Source of the DNA: Cognatishimia sp. MH4019
Lineage (GTDB): Bacteria > Pseudomonadota > Alphaproteobacteria > Rhodobacterales > Rhodobacteraceae
Assembly: GCF_020177595.1 (NCBI RefSeq)
Contig: NZ_JAHTBL010000001.1
Coordinates: forward strand, 310,001 to 374,000
DNA: 64,000 nucleotides
Direction: 5' to 3'
Part shown: in pieces, positions 9,462 through 19,649 of the stretch
Numbering within the stretch: the first letter of the stretch is position 1
How the letters are laid out: each line of letters opens with the position of its first letter
Position numbers and translations under genes: made by a program
Notes under the pieces: model-generated
Database searches by the model: none
Told to the model about the DNA's origin: nothing
The model's input: the letters and a program-made list of their open reading frames with translations, nothing else

Positions 9462-9490
9462 TTGTCGGTTCGCGCGCGCGTTGCTACATC
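9462..9490 (+). promoter_or_regulatory. Predicted promoter of prfB with CG-repeat spacer
   Basis: TTGTCG and TACATC are 17 bases apart, and the spacer holds ten alternating CG bases, as in the mrcA promoter. It lies 31 bases before the prfB ATG. Confidence 0.5.
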
Positions 9491-9520
9491 CTCCCCCTGA
9501 CATCTGACGGGATTACGACC

Positions 9521-10648
9521 ATGCGGGCTGAGGCTCAAAACGCTGTTGAGGCGATCGAAAAATCACTTACCTTGCTGCGCCAGCGCATGGATTGGGAGTC
9601 CGCTGAGCATCGCTTGGAAGAATTCAACGCGATGGCCGAGGATCCCGATTTGTGGAACGATCCCGAGAAAGCGCAAAAGCTGATGCGCGAACGCCAGACG
9701 CTTGTGGATGCCATGGACAGCTACAAAGCGCTGAGCCAAGAGCTGTCGGATAATGTTGAGCTGATTGAATTGGGTGAGATGGAAGACGATGCCGATGTCG
9801 TCACCGAGGCTGAGGAGGCCTTGAAAGCGCTTGTTGTCAAAGCCGCCGAGAAAGAGCTGGAAGCGCTTTTGAACGGCGAGGCGGATAGCAATGACACCTT
9901 CCTTGAGATCAACTCGGGCGCGGGCGGCACCGAAAGCTGCGATTGGGCGTCGATGCTGGCGCGCATGTATGTCCGCTGGGCTGAAAAGAAAGGCTATAAG
10001 GTCGAGCTGCAGTCCCAAAGTCCGGGCGAAGAGGCGGGGATCAAGTCTGCCGCATATAAGATTTCCGGGCATAATGCTTATGGCTGGCTGAAATCCGAAA
10101 GTGGCGTGCACCGCCTTGTGCGCATCTCGCCCTATGACAGTGCGGCGCGGCGGCACACATCTTTCAGTTCGGTCTGGGTCTATCCGGTGGTCGACGACAA
10201 TATCGAGATCGAGGTAAATCCGGCAGATATCCGCATCGACACCTATCGCTCCTCCGGGGCAGGTGGTCAGCACGTCAATACAACCGATTCCGCCGTGCGG
10301 ATCACCCATGAGCCTACGGGTATCGTCGTCACCAGTTCCGAGAAATCGCAGCACCAGAACCGCGACATTGCTATGAAAGCGCTGAAATCGCGGCTCTATC
10401 AGATGGAGCTGGATCGCCGGAACGCGGCCATCAACGAGGCCCATGAAAGCAAGGGTGATGCGGGCTGGGGCAACCAGATCAGGTCCTACGTGCTGCAACC
10501 CTACCAGATGGTTAAAGACTTGCGCACGAACGAGGAAACGTCAGACACAAGCGGCGTTCTGGACGGCGATCTGGATCGCTTCATGGCCGCCACTCTGGCG
10601 CAGGACGTGGCTGGCAAAAGCCGCGCTGAGGCGAACGCGGAAGACTAG
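9521..10648 (+). CDS. prfB: Peptide chain release factor 2
   Basis: RF2 reads UGA and UAA stop codons on the ribosome and releases the peptide. The 375-residue protein has the coiled N-terminal domain, the [13 protein letters not shown] segment, and the GGQ loop at 248-250 ([18 protein letters not shown]). The codon-reading tripeptide appears as SPY at 203-205 rather than the SPF of E. coli. The frame is continuous, so the UGA frameshift autoregulation known in many bacteria is absent. It follows mrcA by 79 bases with its own predicted promoter. Confidence 0.96.
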   Translation: MRAEAQNAVEAIEKSLTLLRQRMDWESAEHRLEEFNAMAEDPDLWNDPEKAQKLMRERQTLVDAMDSYKALSQELSDNVELIELGEMEDDADVVTEAEEALKALVVKAAEKELEALLNGEADSNDTFLEINSGAGGTESCDWASMLARMYVRWAEKKGYKVELQSQSPGEEAGIKSAAYKISGHNAYGWLKSESGVHRLVRISPYDSAARRHTSFSSVWVYPVVDDNIEIEVNPADIRIDTYRSSGAGGQHVNTTDSAVRITHEPTGIVVTSSEKSQHQNRDIAMKALKSRLYQMELDRRNAAINEAHESKGDAGWGNQIRSYVLQPYQMVKDLRTNEETSDTSGVLDGDLDRFMAATLAQDVAGKSRAEANAED

Positions 10649-10918
10649 AACCCGCATGGCGCTTTTGAGATGTGGTTGAATGCCAGCAACCTTTCTGCGG
10701 CTTAGGCAAAATTCCTGCTGGTTCTTGGTGTCTTTCACATCTTTACCGACAAGACCCTGAAGAGACGGCGGCGGGCGCCGATTCCAACCGGCCCGCGCCC
10801 CGATCAAAGTGACATTCGCGCGCTTCGAAAATCCCGGGCTTGATAGCTGACGCGACACTAGCCCCTTGCCGCAAACCGGTTCTGTCGCCTAGGCTTTGTA
10901 AAAGTGACGGAGCCTGCC

Positions 10919-11701
10919 ATGCCGGACGCAATCTACAAAAGCCCGCCCCTCGGAGTGCCGGACTTGACCCCGGTGACCACCTCAATGCTGGCAACAGCCT
11001 TGCGCCGGGGATGGCGTGATTTCATGAAAGCGCCGGTCTTTGGGCTGTTCTTTGCCAGCATCTATGTGCTGGCGGGCTTGATCATGCTGTATGTGACACG
11101 GATCACGGGCCAGGCATACTGGCTGATCTTTGCGGCTATCGGCTTTCCACTGATCGGGCCGTTTGCCGCTGTGGGCCTTTATGAAGTCAGCCGCCGTCTG
11201 GAGCAAAACCGCGCGCTGGATTGGCGCGGCATTCTTGGGGTGGTGGCCTATCAGCGCAACCGGCAATTGCCATCGATTTGCGCGATCATCATCATGGTGT
11301 TCCTATTCTGGTTCTTCATCGCTCATATGATTTTTGCGCTGTTCCTGGGGCTATCGACGATGACGAATATCTCGTCGTCCTTCGAGGTTTATTTGACCCC
11401 GAACGGCTTGATGATGCTCGCCGTGGGCTCGGCAGTGGGTGCGGCGCTGTCGGCGTTGCTTTTTGCGATCACCGTAATCTCTTTGCCGCTTTTGCTGGAC
11501 CGGGAGGTGGATTTTGTCACGGCGATGATCACCAGCTTTGGGGTTGTGCAACGCAGCCCCGGACCGCTTTTGATCTGGGCGCTGTTGATTGCGTCGGTGA
11601 CGCTGGTGTCACTGGTGCCGCTCTTTTTAGGGCTGTTCGTGACCTTGCCGCTTTTCGGTCACGCCACATGGCATCTTTACCGGCAAATCTCATCCAATTG
11701 A
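10919..11701 (+). CDS. DUF2189-family integral membrane protein
   Basis: This 260-residue protein has about six membrane segments (for example FGLFFASIYVLAGLIMLYV, IGFPLIGPFAAVGLYEVSR and LLIWALLIASVTLVSLVPLF). It matches the DUF2189 family, whose function is unknown. The ATG is chosen over a GTG five codons earlier because GGAG lies six bases before it. The gene is alone on the plus strand and converges on the bactofilin operon. The 270 bases before it hold no gene I can support, only a weak promoter-like TTGCCG/TAGGCT pair near 10866-10895. Confidence 0.75.
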   Translation: MPDAIYKSPPLGVPDLTPVTTSMLATALRRGWRDFMKAPVFGLFFASIYVLAGLIMLYVTRITGQAYWLIFAAIGFPLIGPFAAVGLYEVSRRLEQNRALDWRGILGVVAYQRNRQLPSICAIIIMVFLFWFFIAHMIFALFLGLSTMTNISSSFEVYLTPNGLMMLAVGSAVGAALSALLFAITVISLPLLLDREVDFVTAMITSFGVVQRSPGPLLIWALLIASVTLVSLVPLFLGLFVTLPLFGHATWHLYRQISSN

Positions 11702-11777
11702 GCGCGCAAGCGCGCATGTGATCCTTTATTTGGCACTCTAGCCCCGGCGAATCTGTGGGTAGGTGAGGACGGTTTTC

Positions 11778-11800
11778 AGGTATTTACGGACAAAAGAAAA
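11778..11800. repeat. Terminator-linked 21-nt repeat, copy 2
   Basis: AGGTATTTACGGACAAAAGAA abuts the terminator hairpin of the bactofilin gene, in the same arrangement as the copy after ispG. Confidence 0.6.
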
Positions 11801-11836
11801 CGCCGCCTCCGGTGCAGGAGACGGCGTTGTTTTATC
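11791..11836. terminator. Bidirectional terminator between DUF2189 and bactofilin genes
   Basis: The stem AACGCCGCCTCC / GGAGACGGCGTT (one C-A mismatch, 6-nt loop) is followed by GTTTTATCTTTTT on the plus strand and TTTTCTTTTGTCC on the minus strand, so it can stop both converging genes. Confidence 0.85.
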
Positions 11837-11852
11837 TTTTTGATGAGGCTGA

Positions 11853-12344
11853 CTAGCCCTTGGGCGCGTCGGTCTTGAGCGCTGTCTTAGGGGATCCGGC
11901 GTTGAGCGGATCATCCTGACGCTGCACGGATCCTTCGAAATGCGCGCCGCTTTCGATGGCGATGGTCTTGTGGATAATGTCGCCTTCTACCCGAGCCGTG
12001 GAGGTCAGCCGAACCTTGAGGCCGCGCACACGGCCCACGACGCGGCCATTGACTACGACGTCATCGGCGATGCATTCGCCGCGCACGGTGGCACCTTCGC
12101 CAACGGTCAGCAGATGCGCGCGGATGTCGCCATCAACCTGGCCTTCGATCTGGATATCACCTGAGGTTTTCAGGTTGCCAGTCACCGTCAGGTCAGATGA
12201 CAGAACGGATGCGGGCGGTTTTGCCTTTGGCGCAGAGGCTTGAAACTCTTTCTTGGGCGCGGCGGGCGCGTCAGACTTGGCAGGCGCTGCGCTGTCTGCA
12301 GCCGTGCCGGGGGCGGGGTCGTTGATTTTGCTTTTAGAAAACAT
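11853..12344 (-). CDS. Bactofilin (polymer-forming cytoskeletal protein)
   Basis: Bactofilins form nucleotide-free filaments at the membrane that help place peptidoglycan enzymes. The 163-residue protein has a proline/alanine-rich disordered N-terminus (about 1-45) and one bactofilin (DUF583) beta-helix domain at about 46-140. Six-residue turns are visible in GNLKTSGDIQIEGQVDGDI and VVVNGRVVGRVRGLKV. A disordered tail follows. The gene begins 11 bases inside the end of the M23 peptidase gene, so the two are translationally coupled. Such pairing is known for bactofilins and LytM peptidases in other bacteria. Confidence 0.92.
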   Translation of the reverse strand: MFSKSKINDPAPGTAADSAAPAKSDAPAAPKKEFQASAPKAKPPASVLSSDLTVTGNLKTSGDIQIEGQVDGDIRAHLLTVGEGATVRGECIADDVVVNGRVVGRVRGLKVRLTSTARVEGDIIHKTIAIESGAHFEGSVQRQDDPLNAGSPKTALKTDAPKG

Positions 12345-13689
12345 CGTTCGCTGCCTTGATATATGTCATCGGGTTGACCGGTTTGCCGCCCACACGCACT
12401 TCGTAATGCAGATGAACACCGGTCACACGTCCAGAAGCTCCCATATCACCGATGCGATCCCCGCGCGAGACCCTTTGGCCCACTTTTACGCGAAGTCTCG
12501 ACAGATGGGCGTAGCGGGTCTCGATCCCGAACTCGTGCTGAATTTTGACGAGGCGCCCGTAACCGGACTGCCAGCCCGCATGAACGACCACGCCGTCAGC
12601 GGTCGCATAAAGCGGTGTGCCGCTAGAGGCCGCGAAATCGACGCCATTATGCATCCGCCGACCACCTGTCTTGGGATCGCGACGATAGCCAAAGCCGCTG
12701 GTGAAGCGGAAAGCCGATTTCACAGGCGTTGCAAAGGGCGCCTTCTGAGCCGCAATGCGGTAGAGGTTCAACTGATCCATCTGTTCGATGATGCGATTGG
12801 CGCGTTCACTATCGGCGTCGGGCTCAAACCCCATGGACGAAAAGTTGAGCGGCGTCAGAGGGCCACCTTGACCGGAATAGCCGCGACGCACCTGGTTCAG
12901 CATGCTGTCGGTATTCATGCCGGCCGCGCGGAACATCTTGTCGAGCGGCTTGACGGAGACAGTCATCGCTTCTTCAAGCTGGCGGAAAATCTCGTCGTTG
13001 CGCTTTTCCATCGTTGCGAGCTTTTCAGTCAGAACTTCGGCTTGCTCCAAAGCATCTGCCGCGTCGCTAATCGTCGTGTCGCGCTCGCTTGCGGTATCTT
13101 GCAACACAGATGAGAGCAGGGCGACCGTCGCTTCCATCTCAGAGCTGCCAACGCTGCTGGTGCCGCCTTCGCCGCTTTCCATCGCGGTCAGAAGCGTTTG
13201 TGCCTCGTCGCGGTAGCGATCGCGTTCAACCATCACTTGGCGCAGGGTTTTCTGCACAACCTCAAGACCCGTCTCGACCTCGCGGCGACGATCTTCCGAG
13301 GCAAGCAGTTCGGACTGCATCACCGAGATCTGCTCAAGCGCAGAATTGAAACGGTCTTGTGCGGCCAGAGCCTCTTCCGCGCGCATGTGGCGCTCGGAGG
13401 ACAGGGCATTCAGGCGTTCCTGATAGACCATCTGATCGCGCTTGGCTTGATCGCGGAAATTGCCTGCGCCGATGCTATCCATGAGCAAAATCGCTGTCGC
13501 GATGATCGTCCAGGCCACCAGCAGGGAGCTTCCCATAAGACCGATCAGCTGCGTTTCCGGTTTGAGACGGATGAAGCGCGTTTCGGTGTCTGATCTCAGA
13601 AACAAGCGTTTCTCTGGCAACCGTCGCTCGAGCGCGCGGTGCAATTTGTGTATCAGTCGCGTTTTCAAAATGTTTGTCCCGTGACCCAT
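12334..13689 (-). CDS. M23/LytM-family peptidoglycan peptidase with coiled coil
   Basis: The 451-residue protein has a cytoplasmic N-terminus of about 50 residues and one membrane segment (GLMGSSLLVAWTIIATAILL). A long periplasmic coiled coil follows (about 85-250). The C-terminal LytM domain has zinc ligands in MHNGVDFA and HLHYEVRV and the RYAHL strand. This is the layout of a DipM/CsdA-like endopeptidase or amidase regulator acting in the periplasm. All LytM ligands appear present, so it may be catalytic. It leads an operon with the bactofilin. The start at ATG 13689 gives a basic, non-cleaved anchor; a longer open frame upstream looks non-coding. Confidence 0.88.
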   Translation of the reverse strand: MGHGTNILKTRLIHKLHRALERRLPEKRLFLRSDTETRFIRLKPETQLIGLMGSSLLVAWTIIATAILLMDSIGAGNFRDQAKRDQMVYQERLNALSSERHMRAEEALAAQDRFNSALEQISVMQSELLASEDRRREVETGLEVVQKTLRQVMVERDRYRDEAQTLLTAMESGEGGTSSVGSSEMEATVALLSSVLQDTASERDTTISDAADALEQAEVLTEKLATMEKRNDEIFRQLEEAMTVSVKPLDKMFRAAGMNTDSMLNQVRRGYSGQGGPLTPLNFSSMGFEPDADSERANRIIEQMDQLNLYRIAAQKAPFATPVKSAFRFTSGFGYRRDPKTGGRRMHNGVDFAASSGTPLYATADGVVVHAGWQSGYGRLVKIQHEFGIETRYAHLSRLRVKVGQRVSRGDRIGDMGASGRVTGVHLHYEVRVGGKPVNPMTYIKAANDVF

Positions 13690-13807
13690 CCCAGTTTTAC
13701 AACGGTCCGCTCCCCCGGCGGTGTGTTGCACGGGTGTTACTTTGTAGAGGAGTCTGCTGCAAGAAAAACGGGCAATTGACGGCAATTCGTCGCCATAAGG
13801 CTGTGAA

Positions 13808-13843
13808 ATCGGCAAATTTTTGCCGATCTGAACATGTGTTCAG
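13808..13843. repeat. Two abutting palindromes between DUF455 and M23 genes
   Basis: ATCGGCAA-ATTT-TTGCCGAT (8-bp stem) is directly followed by CTGAACA-TG-TGTTCAG (7-bp stem), just past the DUF455 stop codon. On the minus strand they could act as a terminator, but the T-run is weak. Confidence 0.5.
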
Positions 13844-13852
13844 CTGCGAGGC

Positions 13853-14665
13853 CTAGGACCGTGCCTCGGCAAGGGGCCAGTAGAAATCTGGTGGGAGGCC
13901 GGCATCAGCCCGTTTTTCCTCGTTAAATGGTGGTTTGAGGGGGCTGCGAAAGTACCGCTGGACCAGCTTGTGAAAGAGCGGTTTGGGGTCCAGATTTTCG
14001 CGACCGCAAAGGAAGTGAAACCATTTTGAACCATAGGCGACATGGGCCACTTCTTCGGAATAGATCACTTCAAGTGCCGCGACCGTATCGGCGTCCTTGG
14101 CGCTTTTGAAAATCTGGATCATGCCAGGCGTTACGTCTAGGCCGCGCGCTTCCAACACCATCGGAACCACCGCCAGACGGCCCATGATATCGTCGCTCGT
14201 ATCTTCGGCGGCGCGCCACATCCCGGCGTGGGCGGGCAGTGCGCCATAATGGCTGCCTTGTTCTTCGAGACAGGCGCATATCAAATTGAAATGATTAGAT
14301 TCTTCATCTGCGGCTTTCACCCAGTCATCGTAAAAGCCAAGAGGCATTTCGATATGGCCAAACCGTGCGATCAGGTCCCAATGCAGATCGACCGCGTTCA
14401 GTTCGATATGCGCAACCGCGTGGAGGATCGCTTGCCGCCCTTCGACTGATCCCGGCTTGCGGCGCGGAACGTCGCGCGGGTCCAGAAGCTCCGGCTTTTC
14501 AGGGCGCGCGGGGCGCAAGGGCGGCGCACCGCGACCAATTTCGACCGGATCACCTGCGTCGCGTGCGGCAAACCACTGGGCCGCATACCGCCGCGACAGC
14601 GCCGTTTTTGTGGCACCATCGGCGGTTTGCAGCACGTCGCAAGCCATCTCGGTCAGGGATTTCAC
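13853..14665 (-). CDS. DUF455 ferritin-like protein
   Basis: This 270-residue protein belongs to the DUF455 family of ferritin-like four-helix proteins, related to di-iron tRNA hydroxylase MiaE-like folds. Likely metal ligands lie in HAVAHIELNAVDL, AADEESNHF, VLEARGLD and YSEEVAHVAYG. The function is unknown; an oxygenase or rhodanese-linked role has been suggested for relatives. Its ATG overlaps the stop of the Bcp peroxiredoxin gene (ATGA), so the two are coupled, which hints at an oxidative-stress setting. Confidence 0.85.
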   Translation of the reverse strand: MKSLTEMACDVLQTADGATKTALSRRYAAQWFAARDAGDPVEIGRGAPPLRPARPEKPELLDPRDVPRRKPGSVEGRQAILHAVAHIELNAVDLHWDLIARFGHIEMPLGFYDDWVKAADEESNHFNLICACLEEQGSHYGALPAHAGMWRAAEDTSDDIMGRLAVVPMVLEARGLDVTPGMIQIFKSAKDADTVAALEVIYSEEVAHVAYGSKWFHFLCGRENLDPKPLFHKLVQRYFRSPLKPPFNEEKRADAGLPPDFYWPLAEARS

Positions 14666-15123
14666 AGGGCCTTGACCGCGTCCAGAACGGCCTCGGCATG
14701 GCCGGGGACTTTGACCTTGCGCCAGACCTGCGCGATCTTGCCGGAGCCGTCGATCAGATAGGTCGCGCGTTCAATCCCCATGTATTTCTTGCCATACATG
14801 TTCTTCTCGACCCAGACGCCATAGCGCTCGCAGACGTCGCTCTCCTCGTCTGAAACCAGAGCCACTTTCAGATCATGCTTGGCGACGAATTTGTCGTGTT
14901 TGGCGACCGGGTCTTTCGAGATGCCAAGGATCACCGCGCCTGCCTCGTCAAAGGCGGCCAAATGCTCGGTGAAGGCGATTGCCTCTTTGGTGCAACCGGG
15001 CGTGTCGTCCTTTGGGTAGAAATAGAGAACCACGGCTTTGGGCTGAAGCGCCGAAAGCGTGATCTCGCCACCGCCATCGCGGGGCAAGGTGAAGTCCGGA
15101 GCGGCGGAGCCAATATCAGTCAT
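14662..15123 (-). CDS. bcp: Peroxiredoxin of the Bcp/PrxQ family
   Basis: Bcp reduces hydrogen peroxide and organic hydroperoxides in the cytoplasm. The 153-residue protein has the thioredoxin-like peroxiredoxin fold and the peroxidatic Cys44 in YPKDDTPGCTKEA. The resolving cysteine that E. coli Bcp carries five residues later is Ile49 here. The only other cysteine is Cys98 in SDVCERYG, which E. coli also has and does not use as the standard partner. This points to a one-Cys mechanism. The gene is first in a two-gene operon with DUF455 and divergent from the YhdP-like gene. Confidence 0.93.
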   Translation of the reverse strand: MTDIGSAAPDFTLPRDGGGEITLSALQPKAVVLYFYPKDDTPGCTKEAIAFTEHLAAFDEAGAVILGISKDPVAKHDKFVAKHDLKVALVSDEESDVCERYGVWVEKNMYGKKYMGIERATYLIDGSGKIAQVWRKVKVPGHAEAVLDAVKAL

Positions 15124-15190
15124 GAGAGCGTGATCCTTTGTTCATCAGTTATGGGTTTTGTTTTAGGGCCAGCCGCGCGAAGATAAAGGC

Positions 15191-18100
15191 ATGAGCAGTA
15201 CGCCCGAGGATAACGGGTCTGAACCGGACCCGACACCAGAAAAGACACCCCGTCGTCGCGGCAGGGGCGGTTTGATCGTTCTTGTCGCGTTTATGGTGTT
15301 TTTCGGCGCGGTGGCTGTGACGGCCTTTGCGATGATCGGGCGGCCGATCACGGCACCCGATTGGGTGCGCGACCGGGTCGAGCGGGTGTTAAGCGATCAA
15401 ATCCCCGAGGCAGAGATCGGTTTCGGGCGCATCCTGATTGGCGTGAATGACAGTCTAGAGCCTTACCTGCGACTTGAGGACATGCTGCTGCGCGACGCTG
15501 CCGGCCGCCCGATGGTGGCACTGGCCGATGCCGATATTCAGATCGCCGGACGCCCTTTGCTGTCGCGTCAGTTGCGCGTCACCAACGTGACGTTGACGGG
15601 CGGTCGTCTGACCTTGCGGCGTTTCGCGGACGGACAATTCGCCTTTGCCTTCGGTGAGGGTGACGCACCTTTGGGCGAGGCGGGCGGCTTGCTGCAAGCG
15701 CTGGAAAGCGTTGAGCAGATTTTCCTGACTGATGCCGCGCAGAATCTCGAGCGGGTCCAGTTGAGCGGTCTGACGCTGAGTTATGAAGATGCGCTTTCGG
15801 GCCAGTTTTGGGTGGTCGATGGAGGGCGGGCTGAACTGGAACGGGACGGGGTAGAACTGCGGTTGCGCGCCGATCTGGCCTTGCTGACAGGGCGCGAATA
15901 CGCCTCCACGGTTGAGCTGAGTTATGACACCCGGCTTGACAGCGTCGCCTCTGACATCTCGGTTAATATCGACACACTGCCTGCGCAGGATATTGCCACA
16001 CAGGTCCCAGCGTTGACGTGGCTCAGTGCGCTGGAGGCCCCGATTTCCGGCGCAATGCGGTTGTCTTTGAACGAGGATGGGCTGACGGGGCCGCTTTTTG
16101 GCACGCTTGATTTCGGAGCTGGTGCCTTGCAGCCGACCGAAGCCACGCGCCCGGTCAAATTTGACAGCGCACAGACGTATTTCACATTCGACCCGGTCGC
16201 CAACACCTTGTCTTTCGACACTGTCAGTGTGCGCAGCGAGATGGTGAATGTCACCGGAACCGGCCGCGCCTACATGAAGGAATTTCGCAACGGCTTGCCG
16301 CAAACTCTGCTGGGTCAATTCCAACTGACAGAGCTGCAGGCCAACCCGGATAACTTCTTTGACGAGGCGCTGAATTTTAGCCAAAGCGCGATTGACTTTC
16401 GGCTCAAGCTCGACCCGTTTTCGGTCGAGGTGGGGCAGTTCATGCTGCAATCGGACACGACACGCTTGACGGGCGATGCGTTGGTGACCGCCGATCCGGA
16501 CGGCTGGTCCGTTGCGCTGAACGCCTTTGGTGACGAGATCACGCCGCAAGCTGTCACAGCGATCTGGCCCTCGACGCAAGTTGCGCGCACGCGCGAATGG
16601 GTGGCGCAGAATGTGACCGAGGGACGGTTGCACAATGTGCAGGCTGTTCTGCGTGCAGGCGCCGGTGAGGTGCCTCATTTCCGTGTCGGGTGGGAGTTCG
16701 AGGACGCCTCTGTGCGGTTCATGAACACGCTGCCGCCGATCACGGACGGCGTGGGCCGCGCGCTTTTATCGGACAACCGTTTTGTCGTCAGTGTCGATCA
16801 AGGCCAGGTGCAGGCTCCGCGGGGGGGCGCGATCCAGCTGACCGGATCTCGGTTTGAAGTCGCGGACATCAGGCGCAAACCCGCGCAGGCATCAATCCAG
16901 CTGAACACGGATGCCACGGTCACCGCCACGCTGTCGCTACTGGATGAAGAGCCGTTCGGCTTTCTGCAGAAAGCCGATTTGCCTGTTGATCTGGCCGATG
17001 GACGCGCGCGCGCAACCATTGATTTGTCGTTACCACTGAAAAAGGACTTACCGGTATCGCAAGTGACATACGCGGCGACCGGCACGGTATCGAACCTGCG
17101 CAGCACAACGCTGGTCAAGGACCGCACGCTGGCCGCCCAGCTTTTGGGGATCACCGTGACATCCGACGCTGTCGTGATCGACGGTGACGCGCGACTGGGC
17201 GAAGTGCCGTTGAGCGGCACCTTCCGACTGCCATTGGGGCCAGAGGCGGCGGCCCCCACGGTCACAGCCGCAATCGAGCTGTCGCAACAATTTCTTGATG
17301 AGTTTCGCATTGATCTGCCCCCCGACACCCTTTCGGGGCGGGCGAGCGGTGATTTGGCGCTGAGCTTGCCGCAAGGCGCGCCGCCCAGTTTTCGCCTGAC
17401 CAGCGATCTGCGCGGGGCAAGCCTTCGTCTTGCGTCTTTGAACTGGGCCAAACCCGCCGCAGCACGTGGCGAACTGGCGATCAGCGGGCGACTCGGTACA
17501 CCGCTTGAGATCGACGCGCTCAGCCTGTCGGCTCCGGGGCTGAGCGCGTCTGGGCGTATTGTTGTGAGCGAAGAGGGTGTGTTCCAGCGGGCCAGTTTTG
17601 ACAGCGTGCGCGTCGGTGATTGGCTGAACGCGCCTGTGACGCTGATCGGGCGCGGTCGCGGTGCGGCTCCAGCGGTCCAGATCACGGCGGGCACCATGGA
17701 CTTGCGCCGTGCCAAGCTGGGTCAAGGCACCGGACGCGGTGGCCCGATTGATCTGGCATTGAACGAGCTCGTGGTCTCAGACGGGATCAGCCTGACCAAT
17801 CTGCGAGGCCAGTTCAGTGCGGCGGGTGGCTTCAACGGCAATTTCCGGGCGAACGTCAATGGCGGCTCGACGCCGATCCAAGGCACGGTTGTGCCCGATC
17901 GCAATGGCACCGCCGTGCGCATCACTTCAAACGATGCTGGCCGCGTGATGGGCAATGCGCGGCTGATCCGTTCGGCACGTGGAGGGGATCTGAACCTTAT
18001 CCTGCGCCCACGCGCGGCAGACGGCCAATACGACGGCACGCTCACGATCACAGAAACCCGTGTGCAAAATGCACCGGCGCTGGCCAATCTGCTGAGTGCC

Positions 18101-18481
18101 GTTTCGGTTGTCGGCTTGCTGGATCAAATGGCCAACCAAGGGGTGCTTTTTACAAATGTGGATGCCAAGTTTGTGCTGACGCCAAATGTCATCGCTGTCA
18201 CCGAAAGTTCGGCTACGGGGCCGTCTTTGGGCATCTCGATGGATGGCACCTATCGCCCAGCGACCAGTCAAATGGACATGCAGGGGGTTTTTTCGCCACT
18301 TTATCTGCTGAACGGGATCGGCAGTTTTCTGACCCGGCGCGGCGAAGGTCTAATCGGCTTCAATTTCACCTTGTCTGGTGACCCGTCCGAGCCGCAGGTC
18401 GCGGTCAATCCGCTTTCCGCCTTGACCCCCGGCATGTTCCGCGAGATCTTCCGCCGCCCATCCCCCCGCGTCTCGCAATAA
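15191..18481 (+). CDS. YhdP/AsmA-like phospholipid-transport protein (DUF3971)
   Basis: This 1096-residue protein has a basic, Pro/Arg-rich N-terminus and one membrane anchor ([22 protein letters not shown]). A very long beta-rich periplasmic region follows, of the DUF3971/AsmA-like C-terminal type. The conserved end, with [20 protein letters not shown] and [15 protein letters not shown], is clear. Relatives such as E. coli YhdP and TamB bridge inner and outer membranes and carry phospholipid. The E. coli protein is somewhat longer. It begins 67 bases from the divergent bcp start and is followed after 10 bases by queA, suggesting cotranscription. Confidence 0.85.
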   Translation: MSSTPEDNGSEPDPTPEKTPRRRGRGGLIVLVAFMVFFGAVAVTAFAMIGRPITAPDWVRDRVERVLSDQIPEAEIGFGRILIGVNDSLEPYLRLEDMLLRDAAGRPMVALADADIQIAGRPLLSRQLRVTNVTLTGGRLTLRRFADGQFAFAFGEGDAPLGEAGGLLQALESVEQIFLTDAAQNLERVQLSGLTLSYEDALSGQFWVVDGGRAELERDGVELRLRADLALLTGREYASTVELSYDTRLDSVASDISVNIDTLPAQDIATQVPALTWLSALEAPISGAMRLSLNEDGLTGPLFGTLDFGAGALQPTEATRPVKFDSAQTYFTFDPVANTLSFDTVSVRSEMVNVTGTGRAYMKEFRNGLPQTLLGQFQLTELQANPDNFFDEALNFSQSAIDFRLKLDPFSVEVGQFMLQSDTTRLTGDALVTADPDGWSVALNAFGDEITPQAVTAIWPSTQVARTREWVAQNVTEGRLHNVQAVLRAGAGEVPHFRVGWEFEDASVRFMNTLPPITDGVGRALLSDNRFVVSVDQGQVQAPRGGAIQLTGSRFEVADIRRKPAQASIQLNTDATVTATLSLLDEEPFGFLQKADLPVDLADGRARATIDLSLPLKKDLPVSQVTYAATGTVSNLRSTTLVKDRTLAAQLLGITVTSDAVVIDGDARLGEVPLSGTFRLPLGPEAAAPTVTAAIELSQQFLDEFRIDLPPDTLSGRASGDLALSLPQGAPPSFRLTSDLRGASLRLASLNWAKPAAARGELAISGRLGTPLEIDALSLSAPGLSASGRIVVSEEGVFQRASFDSVRVGDWLNAPVTLIGRGRGAAPAVQITAGTMDLRRAKLGQGTGRGGPIDLALNELVVSDGISLTNLRGQFSAAGGFNGNFRANVNGGSTPIQGTVVPDRNGTAVRITSNDAGRVMGNARLIRSARGGDLNLILRPRAADGQYDGTLTITETRVQNAPALANLLSAVSVVGLLDQMANQGVLFTNVDAKFVLTPNVIAVTESSATGPSLGISMDGTYRPATSQMDMQGVFSPLYLLNGIGSFLTRRGEGLIGFNFTLSGDPSEPQVAVNPLSALTPGMFREIFRRPSPRVSQ

Positions 18482-18491
18482 GGCCTGCCTC

Positions 18492-19538
18492 GTGAAACTG
18501 TCTGATTTTGATTTCGACCTGCCGGACGATTTGATTGCCACACGGCCTGCCACCCCACGCACATCGGCGCGGATGCTTCATGTCGAGGATGGCTTGCATG
18601 ACGTTCATGTATTTGATTTGCCAAAGATTTTGCGCAAGGGCGATCTTCTGGTTCTCAACAACACCAAGGTGATTCCTGCACGTCTGACCGGACACCGCAG
18701 CCGTGACAGCGGACAAGGCCCGGTCTCTGCCAAGATTGAGGTGACGCTGCTGTCGCCGACGCCTGCGGGCGATTGGACAGCACTGATCAAACCGCTTCGC
18801 AAAGTGACAGACGGCGAGCAGATCACCTTTGACGCTGGCCTTGTGGCGACGCTGACAGGCAAGCAGGACGGACAGGGCGTTCTGGCCTTCAACCTGACCG
18901 GAGACGCGTTTGACACCGCCCTTGCGGCTGCCGGTGCGATGCCTTTGCCGCCTTACATCGAGGCAAAGCGCAAAGCTGATGCGCGCGACCGGACCGACTA
19001 CCAGACCGTCTTCGCCAAAGAGCAAGGTGCTGTCGCGGCCCCGACCGCATCCCTGCATTTCGATGACGCGCTCTTGGCGCAAATCGCGGATAAGGGTGTC
19101 GATTTCGCGGAAGTCACGCTTCATGTCGGGGCAGGGACGTTCTTGCCGGTGAAGGTCGATGACATCACCCAGCATAAGATGCATGCCGAATGGGGGTCGG
19201 TCAGTCCCGAGGCGGCGGCGCGCATCAATGCAACCCGCGCTGCGGGCGGTCGGGTGATCCCGGTTGGCACCACAGCCTTGCGCCTGATCGAAAGTGCAGC
19301 CGCTGAGGATGGCACGATGCGCCCTTGGCAGGGTGACACCGACATTTTCATCACGCCGGGCTATGAGTTCCGCGTGACCCAAGGCCTCATGACCAATTTT
19401 CACCTGCCTAAATCCACGTTGATGATGCTTGTCTCGGCGCTGATGGGCGCTGAGACAATCCGTGAGGTTTACGCCCATGCTATTGCCGAGCGGTATCGCT
19501 TTTTCTCTTATGGAGACAGCTCGCTTTTGATCCCCTGA
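18492..19538 (+). CDS. queA: S-adenosylmethionine:tRNA ribosyltransferase-isomerase
   Basis: QueA transfers and isomerises the ribosyl part of SAM onto preQ1 in tRNA, making epoxyqueuosine at the wobble base. The 348-residue protein has the family landmarks [18 protein letters not shown] near the start, [23 protein letters not shown] and [17 protein letters not shown]. The start is GTG, 10 bases after the YhdP-like gene, with only a weak ribosome site, so translation may lean on the upstream gene. The length is normal. Confidence 0.96.
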   Translation: MKLSDFDFDLPDDLIATRPATPRTSARMLHVEDGLHDVHVFDLPKILRKGDLLVLNNTKVIPARLTGHRSRDSGQGPVSAKIEVTLLSPTPAGDWTALIKPLRKVTDGEQITFDAGLVATLTGKQDGQGVLAFNLTGDAFDTALAAAGAMPLPPYIEAKRKADARDRTDYQTVFAKEQGAVAAPTASLHFDDALLAQIADKGVDFAEVTLHVGAGTFLPVKVDDITQHKMHAEWGSVSPEAAARINATRAAGGRVIPVGTTALRLIESAAAEDGTMRPWQGDTDIFITPGYEFRVTQGLMTNFHLPKSTLMMLVSALMGAETIREVYAHAIAERYRFFSYGDSSLLIP

Positions 19539-19594
19539 GGATGCTGCGCTAAAAGCCGGAAACGACCCGCGAAAGTCGTCTCTGCGCTATCGCC

Positions 19595-19622
19595 TTGCAT
19601 ACGACTCAGGCAGTTTTAGAAA
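19595..19622 (+). promoter_or_regulatory. Predicted promoter of the MFS transporter gene
   Basis: TTGCAT and TAGAAA are 16 bases apart, 27 bases before the ATG. A small hairpin (ACGAC...GTCGT) lies just upstream, after queA. Confidence 0.4.
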
Positions 19623-19649
19623 ATCACGCCAAGGCCGAGGGTCGCGAAT

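Noticed and set aside
13830-13841. GAAC-N4-GTTC, resembling the Gram-positive LexA box
   Set aside because: Alphaproteobacterial LexA uses direct repeats with a 7-base gap, as seen before uvrA; this palindrome lies after a gene, not before one.
15455-16678. 407-codon minus-strand frame inside the YhdP-like gene
   Set aside because: Composition is Arg/Gln/His-rich with no recognisable domain, as expected of an antisense shadow frame.
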